This document shows positions 44,417 to 52,566 of a stretch of DNA of 64,000 nt, in pieces; the first letter of the stretch is position 1, and every line of letters begins with the position of its first letter. A program made the position numbers and the translations under genes. This stretch comes from Halorientalis pallida. GTDB lineage: Archaea > Halobacteriota > Halobacteria > Halobacteriales > Haloarculaceae. The DNA lies in NCBI RefSeq assembly GCF_004118325.1, contig NZ_RDFA01000006.1, forward strand, positions 186,001 to 250,000, given 5' to 3'. The notes beneath the pieces were generated by a model. It was not told where the DNA came from and searched no databases. It was given only the letters and a program-made list of their open reading frames with translations.

Positions 44417-45043
44417 ATGAGCGAAATACACATACGCACTCGGCTACAGGGAAGAGTCAACGCTCCAATGGCTGATTCATCGTCGCACGTTTCGATCGCT
44501 GACGGCGCACAGTTTGGGGTCGCCTACGCCAACGATACTGCACCGCCAGAGGTGGGTCCGGGGAGCGTCATTCGCTCGGGCACGATCGTCTACGACGATG
44601 TGCGTGCGGGCGACTCATTCCAGACTGGCCACCACGCGCTCGTTCGCGAGCAGACCGTCCTGGGTGACGACGTCCTCGTCGGCACGCAGTCGGTCATCGA
44701 CGGGACCACCACGGTCGGCGATGACGTGAGTATGCAAACCGGCGTCTACGTCCCCAGCGAAACGAAGATCGGGTCGAACGTCTTTATCGGGCCCAACGCG
44801 ACGTTGCTCAACGATCAGTATCCGGTGCGGACCGACGCCGACCTGATCGGTCCAACGATCGAGAACGGCGTCTCCGTCGGCGCGAACGCGACGATTCTTC
44901 CGGGTGTGACGGTCGGCGAGGGGGCGTTCATCGCCGCCGGCTCGGTCGTCACCGAGGACGTGCCGCCCTGGACCCTGGCGGCCGGCGTCCCGGCGACCCA
45001 CCGAGAGCTACCGCCGGAGTTAGACGGAGAAAATCAGCTATGA
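44417..45043 (+). CDS. Hexapeptide-repeat acetyltransferase (WbpD-like)
   Basis: A 208-residue left-handed beta-helix acyltransferase. Hexapeptide turns are clear from residue 45 on: VGPGSVIRSGTIVYDDV, VLGDDVLVGTQSVIDGTTTV, IGSNVFIGPNATLLND. They end with VGANATILPGVTVGEGAFIA. This matches UDP-amino-sugar N-acetyltransferases such as WbpD. The stop overlaps the aminotransferase ATG by 4 nt. A second ATG at 44468 could be the start. In a WbpB-WbpE-WbpD route it would acetylate the 3-amino group introduced by the downstream aminotransferase. Confidence 0.85.
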   Translation: MSEIHIRTRLQGRVNAPMADSSSHVSIADGAQFGVAYANDTAPPEVGPGSVIRSGTIVYDDVRAGDSFQTGHHALVREQTVLGDDVLVGTQSVIDGTTTVGDDVSMQTGVYVPSETKIGSNVFIGPNATLLNDQYPVRTDADLIGPTIENGVSVGANATILPGVTVGEGAFIAAGSVVTEDVPPWTLAAGVPATHRELPPELDGENQL

Positions 45044-46128
45044 CCATCCCTATCGCGAACCCGCAGGTATCCGAGGCCGCCAAGGAGGCCGTCTGTGACG
45101 TTCTGGACTCGGGGATGCTCGCCGACGGAGAGGTCGTCCGCGAGTTCGAGTCCGCCTTCGCCGACTACGTCGGTGTGGAACACGCCGTGGCGACCTCCTC
45201 GGGGACGACGGCGCTACACGCGATGTTCGAGGCCGCTGGCGTCGGCGAGGATGACGTCGTGTTGACGACTCCGTTCTCGTTTATCTCGACTGCCAACGCC
45301 GTCAAACACGCCGGCGCAGAGGTCACCTTCACGGATGTGCGGCTGGACACGTGCAATCTGGACCCGACTGCCGTCCGCGAGACACTGGCCGAGCGCGACG
45401 ACGTGACTGCACTCATGCCCGTCCACCTCTACGGCTTGCCCGCCGATATGGAGGAGTTCCGCGAGATCGCCCGCGAACACGACCTCTTGCTGTTCGAGGA
45501 CGCGGCCCAGGCCCACGGAGCATCGTACAACGGCGAGATGGTCGGGTCCATCGGCGACGCGGGTGCATTCTCCTTTTATCCGACGAAGAACATGACGACC
45601 GGCGAGGGCGGGATGATCACGACCGACGACGAGGCGCTGGCTGAGCGAGCGCGGCGGCTCATCGATCACGGCCGGGTCAGCGGGTACGAGCACGCCGAGA
45701 TCGGCTACAACTTTCGTATGACCAACATCCAGGCGGCCATCGGTCGCGACCAGATCGACCGACTCCCGGACTGGATCGACCGACGACGGGAGAATGCGGC
45801 CCGGCTCACCGGGGAACTGGCCGGTATCGACGACGTCGAGACACCCACTATCCCAGCCGACCGGACCCACGCCTTTCATCAATACACCATCCGGACCGAG
45901 CACCGCGAGCGGATTCAGGCGGCCCTGGACGCTGCCAGTATCGGTTACGCCGTCTACTATCCAGTTCCGATCCCGGCACAGCCGGCCTACGACCAGCTTG
46001 GCGAGTATCCGGTCGCGAGCGACCTGAGTGAACGCGTGCTCTCGCTGCCGGTCCATCCCCAAGTGACCGCGGAAGACGTCGACGCCATTGCCGGTGCCGT
46101 CCAGCGTGCGGAGGTGAACGAGGCGTGA
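45040..46128 (+). CDS. DegT/DnrJ/EryC1 sugar aminotransferase (WbpE-like)
   Basis: A 362-residue PLP-dependent aminotransferase. The PLP lysine is K183 (YPTKNMTTGEGG). ATSSGTTALHAMFEAAGVGE, LFEDAAQAHGASYNGEMVGS and GYNFRMTNIQAAIGRDQID are characteristic. The fit to WbpE-type enzymes comes mostly from its coupling to a Gfo/Idh oxidoreductase (4-nt overlap, GTGA) and an acetyltransferase (4-nt overlap, ATGA), the same set that makes UDP-GlcNAc(3NAc)A in Pseudomonas and methanogens. It would then transaminate the 3-keto intermediate made by the neighbouring oxidoreductase. Confidence 0.92.
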   Translation: MTIPIANPQVSEAAKEAVCDVLDSGMLADGEVVREFESAFADYVGVEHAVATSSGTTALHAMFEAAGVGEDDVVLTTPFSFISTANAVKHAGAEVTFTDVRLDTCNLDPTAVRETLAERDDVTALMPVHLYGLPADMEEFREIAREHDLLLFEDAAQAHGASYNGEMVGSIGDAGAFSFYPTKNMTTGEGGMITTDDEALAERARRLIDHGRVSGYEHAEIGYNFRMTNIQAAIGRDQIDRLPDWIDRRRENAARLTGELAGIDDVETPTIPADRTHAFHQYTIRTEHRERIQAALDAASIGYAVYYPVPIPAQPAYDQLGEYPVASDLSERVLSLPVHPQVTAEDVDAIAGAVQRAEVNEA

Positions 46129-47084
46129 CCGACCAACCGATCCCAGTCGGCGTCGTCGGAGCCGGGAACATGGGTGCGAATCACATCAGAGTGTACGACG
46201 AACTCTCGGGGGCAGACCTGGTCGAAGTCGTTGAGCCGAACCCAGACCGTGCGGCGGCGGTCAGCGACGAGTACGATATCCGGATCGTCGACGATGTCGC
46301 CGATCTGGAGGCCGCCGAGGCGGTCACGGTCGCGGTCCCGAATCGGTTTCACCACGACGTGGCCATCGACTGCTTGGAACGGGGGTTGGATGTCCTCGTC
46401 GAGAAACCGCTGGCCAACTCCGTTGAAGCCGCAGAACGGATCGTCGAGACGGCCTCCGACGAGGACGCGGTGCTGCAGGTCGGACACATCGAGCGGTTCA
46501 ATCCCGCGGTCGAGACCTTGCAGAAACTCCTTGAGGATCAGGTCGTCATTGCACTTGACGCACATCGACTGGGGCCGTTCAGCGACCAGCTCTCGGAGGA
46601 AAACGTCGTGTTCGACCTGATGATCCACGACATCGACATCTTGAATTATCTCGTCCCTGGTGCGCTATCGACGATCAACGCGGTCGGCACCACGACTCGG
46701 TCGACCGAACTCGATCATGTCATCGCGCAATTCAAATCGTCCGACGGCGTCGTCTCAAGCGTCACCGCGAGTCACGTCACACACGGGAAAGTCAGGACCC
46801 TCGACGTGACGACGAAAGACGTGTTCGTCCGACTCGATTACCAGAAACAGGACGTCACCGTCCAGCGGCGTGGCTCGGAACGGACCACGAACATCATCGA
46901 CGGGTCGGGATACCGGACCGAGACCGTGACAGAGAATCCCTACATCAACCGGGAAGAACCGCTAAAAAACGAACTCCGTCACTTCCTTGACTCGGTGGCG
47001 ACGCGAACCAAGCCCCGTGTCGGCGGCAAAGTCGGTGTCGAGGCGGTCCGCCTGGCGAGGTCCGTCATCGACCGGTGTGAGTGA
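46125..47084 (+). CDS. Gfo/Idh/MocA-family oxidoreductase (WbpB-like)
   Basis: A 319-residue NAD(P)-dependent sugar oxidoreductase starting at GTG. VGVVGAGNMGANHIRVYDEL is the Rossmann motif (residues about 8-27). VLVEKPLANSVEAAERIVE contains the EKP signature, and DLMIHDIDILNYLVPG the downstream His site. It would oxidise C3 of a UDP-N-acetyl-glucosaminuronate to the 3-keto form, for transamination by the upstream WbpE-like enzyme. Last gene of the five-gene operon beginning at 42667. Confidence 0.9.
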   Translation: MTDQPIPVGVVGAGNMGANHIRVYDELSGADLVEVVEPNPDRAAAVSDEYDIRIVDDVADLEAAEAVTVAVPNRFHHDVAIDCLERGLDVLVEKPLANSVEAAERIVETASDEDAVLQVGHIERFNPAVETLQKLLEDQVVIALDAHRLGPFSDQLSEENVVFDLMIHDIDILNYLVPGALSTINAVGTTTRSTELDHVIAQFKSSDGVVSSVTASHVTHGKVRTLDVTTKDVFVRLDYQKQDVTVQRRGSERTTNIIDGSGYRTETVTENPYINREEPLKNELRHFLDSVATRTKPRVGGKVGVEAVRLARSVIDRCE

Positions 47085-47156
47085 GGATGCCTCAAGTCCG
47101 GGATCCCTGCCAAAACCGGCCCAGACCGTGTGGAACCAGGGTCCGGCACCGCTACA

Positions 47157-47165
47157 TTTTAATAA
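47157..47165 (+). promoter_or_regulatory. TATA box of the sulfatase-family gene
   Basis: TTTTAATAA lies 25-33 nt before the ATG at 47190, predicting a leaderless transcript separate from the upstream operon. Confidence 0.6.
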
Positions 47166-47189
47166 GGCTGGTTCCGTGTTCGGCTACGT

Positions 47190-48629
47190 ATGAGCGGCAT
47201 CGAGAATGTAGTTCTTGTCTCCATCGACGACCTCAGATACGACTGTATCGGCCCGGCGAAACCGACCGGGTGGCTCGACCAACACGGGTTGACGGTCGAG
47301 ACCCCCACCTTCGACCGCCTGGCCGAGACGGGAACGCTCTTTCACGACACCGTCAGCACGTCGTCGTACACGCCGCCCTCTCACGCGTCGCTGTTCTCCG
47401 GTCTCTATCCGAAGAACCACGGAGTGAAGACGTTCTTCAATTCGATGAGTCCGGGAGTCGATACACTGGCCGAGGCGTTCTCCCGCGACGGCTATCGGAC
47501 CACCGCCTGGATCGAGAACATCGCACTCGACATTCTGGACGTCACCCGGGGGTTCGACACCGTTCGCTGTCCCTTCGAGGAGGACGAACACGACCTCTTC
47601 GAATTCGTCGAGGCGGCTGGCGAAACCGACCGGACTTTCACGTTCGTCCATCTGTTCGACGTTCACAAACCCTACATACACACCCCTGGTGGCGGGGAAC
47701 GACACCAATACAACGAGCGGTACCTCTCGGAACTCGGGTCGATTCTCGACGGGATCTGTGACCCGTCTGCCATGCTCGATGCCGCGGAAGCGGAAGCCAG
47801 AGAGCAGGTCGACCGGTACGACGACCTGCCGGACTCCCTCAGAGAGTACGCGACGTACCGGAGTCTCGATTACCTCATCAGACAGGAACTCGAATCACAG
47901 GTCGGTGACGACCGGTTCCAGTACCTGGCCGAAATGTACGCTCGTGGCGTCGAGGTTTTCGACACCGGCCGTTTCGCCGATCTGATCGAGCGGCTCCGTG
48001 CTGTCATGCCGGAGGACTACCTCCTGATCGTGACGTCGGACCACGGCGAAACCCGCTGCCGTTGGCGGGACCGAGAGGACTTTTTCAACAGCTTTAATGT
48101 TTCCGAGGGCGCGGTGCGGGTTCCGCTGTTCGTCGAGTCCGATCAGTGGGCCCCGGCCGTCGACCAGTCGACGCCGGTGAACCATGTCGACCTCGCTCCG
48201 ACTATCGCGGACGTGGTTGGACTCGAGTGGGACGGGCCCGCTGACGGGGTCTCACTCGCGGGCGAGGGTCCCGACGACGACCGCTACCTGTACAACGAGT
48301 CGTGGTTCTACGAGGGTGGCGCGAACTTTTTCGGGACGATCCGGGATCCGGGCGACGGCGGGTTGAGTGAAGCGGCTGTCCGTCAGTATCCGTACAAATT
48401 CGTCCGCTCGTTCGCCGAGACGGGCAGTCCCGAACGGGCACTCTACCACATCGAGGCCGACCCGCTGGAACGGGACCCCCTTCCTGACAATCACGAAATG
48501 TACGAGCCGCTCGCGCTGGCGCTTGAATCCTATCTCGATGGGGTGAGCCAGTCGTGTGAACCGAATCTGGAACAGCGAAACTCGGACGAGATGGAAGAAC
48601 GGCTACGGGCGCTGGGGTACCTGGAGTGA
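47190..48629 (+). CDS. Alkaline phosphatase/sulfatase superfamily protein
   Basis: A 479-residue soluble AlkP-superfamily hydrolase or transferase. VVLVSIDDLRYDCIG gives the first metal-binding Asp pair. SSYTPPSHASLFSGLYP sits where sulfatases have C/S-x-P-S-R, so the nucleophile would be a Thr or Ser, not formylglycine. HLFDVHKPY and IVTSDHGE give further metal ligands. It may hydrolyse or transfer sulfate, phosphate or phosphoethanolamine-type groups on the glycan. There is no signal peptide, so a cytoplasmic enzyme is implied. The end, ERLRALGYLE, is shared with two other AlkP proteins in the locus. Confidence 0.85.
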   Translation: MSGIENVVLVSIDDLRYDCIGPAKPTGWLDQHGLTVETPTFDRLAETGTLFHDTVSTSSYTPPSHASLFSGLYPKNHGVKTFFNSMSPGVDTLAEAFSRDGYRTTAWIENIALDILDVTRGFDTVRCPFEEDEHDLFEFVEAAGETDRTFTFVHLFDVHKPYIHTPGGGERHQYNERYLSELGSILDGICDPSAMLDAAEAEAREQVDRYDDLPDSLREYATYRSLDYLIRQELESQVGDDRFQYLAEMYARGVEVFDTGRFADLIERLRAVMPEDYLLIVTSDHGETRCRWRDREDFFNSFNVSEGAVRVPLFVESDQWAPAVDQSTPVNHVDLAPTIADVVGLEWDGPADGVSLAGEGPDDDRYLYNESWFYEGGANFFGTIRDPGDGGLSEAAVRQYPYKFVRSFAETGSPERALYHIEADPLERDPLPDNHEMYEPLALALESYLDGVSQSCEPNLEQRNSDEMEERLRALGYLE

Positions 48630-48689
48630 CCACGACAGCCGTACGGGACTTCAGCAGACGACGATCCGTTGGTTTTCCTAATAGTTGGA

Positions 48690-48697
48690 TTTATATT
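48690..48697 (+). promoter_or_regulatory. TATA box of the methyltransferase gene
   Basis: TTTATATT lies 23-30 nt before the ATG at 48720, typical of a leaderless haloarchaeal promoter. Confidence 0.6.
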
Positions 48698-48719
48698 CCA
48701 AACTCTCTACCGTACCCCC

Positions 48720-49574
48720 ATGTCTCAAGAGCAGACGAAACAACATTTTGACTATCGATGGCAACAGGACCCGGTCACCGGGGAGGAAGTCGAAAAACGC
48801 GCCCGTGACCGAATTATTCGGAACGGATGGACGGTAGAGGAGTTTGAGGAGTGGGTGAAGGGCAAGAAGGTTTTGGACGTAGGCTGCGGGATGGGGTGGT
48901 GGACGGACTATGTCGACGATCTGAACGGTGAAGCCGAAGCGGTTGGCATCGATCTCTCTGAGGGCGCAATCGAACAGGGCCACGAACTCGGTATCGAGAA
49001 CATCCATGTCGGGGACATGAGCAATCTCGATTTCTCCGACGAAGAGTTCGATTACATCGCTGTAGAGAACTGTCTCCACCAGACGCCTAAACCGGAAGAG
49101 TACTTCCAGCATATCGTCACGAAGCTCAAACCCGGTGGAACGATTACGCTGTACGTTTACAAAGAGAAATCGCGAATCCGGGAGGCCGCAGACACGCTCA
49201 TTCGTGACGAGACTGTCGACATGGACCGCGAGGACGTCCTCCAGTTTGCAGAGCAGATGTCGGGAGTTGGTGAGGAACTTTACAACCTGGACGAAGAGAT
49301 TACGGTCCCGGACATTCCGTTGCTCGGAATCGAAGGTGGTACATACACCGTCCACGAATTCGTCTACCGTCACCTCTTACACTGTTATTACGACTGGGAC
49401 GGGAAGGGTCAGGAGTACAGCGTCCTGTGCAACTTCAACTGGTTCAACCCGGAGTACACGTTCCGATTCAGTGAATCTGAACTCCGGTCGATGTTCGACG
49501 AGGCGGGACTCGAAGTCGTTCATTTCAACGAGCAAATGAGTGGCCATTCTGTTCGGGCCGAAAAACGGGAATGA
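48720..49574 (+). CDS. Class I SAM-dependent methyltransferase
   Basis: A 284-residue methyltransferase. KKVLDVGCGMGWWTDYVDDL is motif I (SAM binding), followed by AVGIDLSEGAIEQGHELG, FDYIAVENCLHQTPKPEEYF (motif II region) and LKPGGTITLYVYKEKS (motif III). The first 45 residues (MSQEQTKQHFDYRWQQDP) are the extension often seen in polysaccharide-locus methyltransferases. Probable target: a sugar hydroxyl or carboxyl in the locus product. AT content is clearly higher than in the core genes, indicating an acquired segment. Start from the TATA spacing. Confidence 0.87.
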   Translation: MSQEQTKQHFDYRWQQDPVTGEEVEKRARDRIIRNGWTVEEFEEWVKGKKVLDVGCGMGWWTDYVDDLNGEAEAVGIDLSEGAIEQGHELGIENIHVGDMSNLDFSDEEFDYIAVENCLHQTPKPEEYFQHIVTKLKPGGTITLYVYKEKSRIREAADTLIRDETVDMDREDVLQFAEQMSGVGEELYNLDEEITVPDIPLLGIEGGTYTVHEFVYRHLLHCYYDWDGKGQEYSVLCNFNWFNPEYTFRFSESELRSMFDEAGLEVVHFNEQMSGHSVRAEKRE

Positions 49575-49581
49575 GGGGTTC

Positions 49582-50916
49582 CTACCGTACATCGGGAGCG
49601 ACGAAGGATCGGTAGCCGATAACCGTCGCTGCAGCAATTTCATCTTTCGCTGATTTCGGTGTGATCGTCAGTGTTGCGGACGTTTCAGTCCCGAGTCGTG
49701 CAACGGCCCCACGTTTGGTCTGCTGCCCGGACCCTGTTATGCCACTGATGCCAGTTTTGACGTTGTTTCCCTGCGCGTCAGCCGTCGAGAGTGCCGTGGT
49801 GACTTCGTCCCCGTCTGCTGTTCTGTACTCGACGACGAGCCGAACTGCTTTGGTATCTGTTGGCAATGCGATCGTATTCGACCCCGCCTGAAGCGGTATC
49901 GATTGGCTCCACGCGTTAATCTCGGTTAATCGGTCCAAACTGGGGATGTCGTCAAATTCTGCGAGACCGATTGAACCGTTATTATCCGCGGTGTCCTGCC
50001 CGTTGTAGTAGAACCGCGCTCGACCGTCGATGTTCTGCACAGTGTCGTGTGTCCTGTTGTCCTTCAGCCACGACCCACCGTAGACCCACTTCTCTTCCCA
50101 CGTCCCCGGCGGCCCCGTATCGAGGACGCGCCCGGACACTGGAACGAACTCGAACCCGTCCCCGACCATGGCGTAGGTCTCACGCTGATCCGGTTCGTTC
50201 TCTAATAACCGTCCGACCATCGCGGTGAGACAGTACTGGTCGTCCGCGGCGAAGACACTGACGTTCCCGATGATCGTCCCGCTCCGTGGAAAGGCATCGG
50301 CCGTCGAAATCACGCCTCGGGGCCGGAGGTCACCGTGGTCACCGACCGCACAAAAGAGGACACAGTGGCTGTCCCCCGCGTCCGGGTCTGCCCACCCCTT
50401 CGTCCAGTAGAAGCCATAATACACATTGGTCGAGCCGATACTGACCATGTCTGTCAACTGGGGGTTCCGACAGGCGCCGCCGAATTTCTCCTCGAGTTCC
50501 TCGCTGGTCAACGCAGGACTTCGACCGTCGTCCCGCAGCTTTGTCGGATGCTCTCCCACGGCATGGCCGATGCTCCCACCGTCTTCTCCGCCGTCGGCTC
50601 TGTAGTACAGATGATACCGGTTCTCCGACGCTTCGTATACGAAGACCGGATGATGTATCTCGTTCACCGACAGGCTGCCGTCGGCGGGGCCGAACGTTGT
50701 GTCAGTCAATCGCCACTCTATGCCATCAGTACTCCTCCAGAGACGGAACCGACGACGGTTTTGATCGAGTTCATCGGACTTGACGAACATGAAATAGTCG
50801 CCGTCGACGCGAACGACCGCGGGTTGGTACTGTTCATATTCGGCAGCCGGATTCTGGTATGGTGTTATCAATGGATTGGCATCGTGCTTCGAACTCGACC
50901 ACATCGAGAATTGCAA
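49582..50916 (-). CDS. Five-bladed beta-propeller protein, glycoside-hydrolase-like (GH43/GH32 group)
   Basis: A 444-residue protein. Residues about 15-300 show repeated strands typical of GH43/GH68-type propellers: QYQPAVVRVDGDYFMFVKSD, LWRSTDGIEWRLTDT, FVYEASENRYHLYYRADGG, NVYYGFYWTKGWADP and RARFYYNGQD. Residues 320-440 look like a beta-sandwich (TIALPTDTKAVRLVVEYRTAD). I cannot place three catalytic acids with confidence, and no secretion signal is seen. It could cleave or bind a furanoside-type sugar of the locus glycan. It stands antisense to its neighbours in an AT-richer stretch. Confidence 0.6.
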   Translation of the reverse strand: MQFSMWSSSKHDANPLITPYQNPAAEYEQYQPAVVRVDGDYFMFVKSDELDQNRRRFRLWRSTDGIEWRLTDTTFGPADGSLSVNEIHHPVFVYEASENRYHLYYRADGGEDGGSIGHAVGEHPTKLRDDGRSPALTSEELEEKFGGACRNPQLTDMVSIGSTNVYYGFYWTKGWADPDAGDSHCVLFCAVGDHGDLRPRGVISTADAFPRSGTIIGNVSVFAADDQYCLTAMVGRLLENEPDQRETYAMVGDGFEFVPVSGRVLDTGPPGTWEEKWVYGGSWLKDNRTHDTVQNIDGRARFYYNGQDTADNNGSIGLAEFDDIPSLDRLTEINAWSQSIPLQAGSNTIALPTDTKAVRLVVEYRTADGDEVTTALSTADAQGNNVKTGISGITGSGQQTKRGAVARLGTETSATLTITPKSAKDEIAAATVIGYRSFVAPDVR

Positions 50917-51137
50917 TGGGTGCCGGTCGAAATAAGCTTACTGACAGTCATTGTAAAGTGATCGCTTCAGGGACCGATGCCACAGTGGATTCTTCAGCTC
51001 TGGAGAGCGTAATCCCGTTTCCTTTATTAATAATATCTCTTGTGATCGGTAGTTGCTTATTGTAGAAAAAATTTATCATGTAGACAATGCAGCAAATCTA
51101 CCGTAAATTTATTGATGTGAAGCTCAGGGACTGTCGG
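50917..51137. other. AT-rich intergenic DNA without a recognisable gene
   Basis: The stretch is markedly AT-rich (CCTTTATTAATAATATCTC, AATTTATCATGTAG) and contains promoter-like boxes for the propeller gene on the minus strand. I find no gene. A short minus-strand reading at 51057-51145 could be a fragment of an unknown protein but cannot be assigned. Confidence 0.4.
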
Positions 51138-51472
51138 TTGTTCAACGAGTCGTGGTTCTAGGGGACAGAGCGGACTTTTTCGGAAATACAGAATCCGGAC
51201 GAGTACGGACTGAGCTAAGCAGTGCCCCGTCAGCACTCTACAAATTTGTCCGCTCGTTCGCCGAAACCGGTGGATCCGAGCGGGCACTGACGACTTTGAA
51301 GCCAATCCGCTCTCACAAGACCCTCACTAGACAAGCACAAGATGTACGAGCGGCTCGCGTTAGCACTCGAATACTATCTTGATGGCACAAACCGGTCGTG
51401 TGAATCGAACCCTGAACAGCGGAAAATTGACGATTTGGAGCAAATCTGTGGGCGCTGGAGTATTTGGAGTAA
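51138..51472 (+). pseudogene. Decayed C-terminal fragment of a sulfatase-family gene
   Basis: The DNA matches the last 340 bases of the intact gene at 47190-48629. TTCAACGAGTCGTGGTTCTA parallels TACAACGAGTCGTGGTTCTA. TACAAATTTGTCCGCTCGTT parallels TACAAATTCGTCCGCTCGTT. The end codes LWALEYLE before TAA, against LRALGYLE before TGA. The reading frame is broken by several indels (YKFVRSFAETG and the tail are in different frames), and the N-terminal three quarters is missing. It is a relic of a second copy. Confidence 0.88.
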
Positions 51473-51519
51473 GAGTAAAGAACTCCCCGCTTAACCAACG
51501 AAACGTAACTCCCGACAAC

Positions 51520-52485
51520 ATGAGCAGTAAACTAATAAAACATATGCCGAAATCAGCACTTTCGTTCGTGCGGGGTACCGCCGCACGGTATCTCCCCGAA
51601 GGTGGCCCCAAAGATTGGCTTAGACAGAAATATACGGTGTCCGAACGAACAGCAAAGGTTGAGCAACTCGACATCGTTGACTCCGGTTTCGGAACCATCG
51701 AGGGCGAGACGTATCCGTACATCGAACTGGCGAACGGACATGTCTTCTATGGCTACACGTCCGACGAGTACGAGAACGATTATGCGCAACTCGATCAAGC
51801 GATCAAAGACGTTCTTATTCCCGAAGCTTACTTTGTCGCGTACGACTATTACCGGAGCTACGTAGATACCAGCATATTCGACCAAATCAAATACTACGAT
51901 CCGAAGCCGGGTGATACGGTTGTCCAGGTCGGCCCCTACCACGGCCACTTCACTACGAAGTTATCACACATGGTTGGTGAAGAGGGAACCGTCGTCGCTA
52001 TTGAAGCCCACCCGGAAAATCACCGACTGCTCGAGGCCAATGTTCGAGAGAACTGTCTTGACAACGTCAGGACACTAAACAGGGCGGTTTCTAACACAGA
52101 CGGCGATCTCGAGTTCTACGTGACGACGGGTGCGAGTGGGAAAACGTACAGCCTCAAACGGGAAAATTTCGACGAGTTTGATGAAATTACGGAAGACATG
52201 ATCTCGACGATTACGGTCGAGGGCTTGACCCTAGATGGAATCGTCGACGATATGGAGATAGAATCCGTCGACTATCTCATCTTAACTGTGAATATGGAAG
52301 AAGCGAACATCCTCCGTGGCGCTTTCCGGACCTTGCAAAAGGATCTGGATCTCGCCTTGGTCGCCTGTTCGGAACTATCGGCCATTGAAGAGATCCTAGC
52401 GGAGCACGGGTTTGAATACACGATCGACGAGGCGTTCGCCCCCGTTGTCTATGCATCAAAGCGAGGGCTCGTGGACCCAGACTGA
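51520..52485 (+). CDS. FkbM-family methyltransferase
   Basis: A 321-residue SAM-dependent methyltransferase of the FkbM type. The SAM motif is DTVVQVGPYHGHFTTKLSHM, then VVAIEAHPENHRLLEANVRE and VRTLNRAVSNTDGDLEFYVT. VDYLILTVNMEEANILRGA is the usual VDFIKIDxEGxE site, with key positions changed (TVNMEEA instead of IDVEGAE), so catalysis needs checking. The first 95 residues form an extra N-terminal region. It likely O-methylates a glycan sugar. The in-frame reading extends upstream through the sulfatase relic, so the ATG at 51520 is a choice based on length. Confidence 0.82.
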   Translation: MSSKLIKHMPKSALSFVRGTAARYLPEGGPKDWLRQKYTVSERTAKVEQLDIVDSGFGTIEGETYPYIELANGHVFYGYTSDEYENDYAQLDQAIKDVLIPEAYFVAYDYYRSYVDTSIFDQIKYYDPKPGDTVVQVGPYHGHFTTKLSHMVGEEGTVVAIEAHPENHRLLEANVRENCLDNVRTLNRAVSNTDGDLEFYVTTGASGKTYSLKRENFDEFDEITEDMISTITVEGLTLDGIVDDMEIESVDYLILTVNMEEANILRGAFRTLQKDLDLALVACSELSAIEEILAEHGFEYTIDEAFAPVVYASKRGLVDPD

Positions 52486-52566
52486 GCGCCGCTCCTTGGA
52501 AGAATAGGTAGAACTGAGAAGAACCACTGGCTCCCGAACGCAACGGTCCTGAAACCAACATTGATA

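Noticed and set aside
51057-51145. Minus-strand fragment (PTVPELHINKFTVDLLHCLH) as a transposase remnant
   Set aside because: I could not match it to any insertion-sequence family, and no terminal inverted repeats or target duplications are visible.
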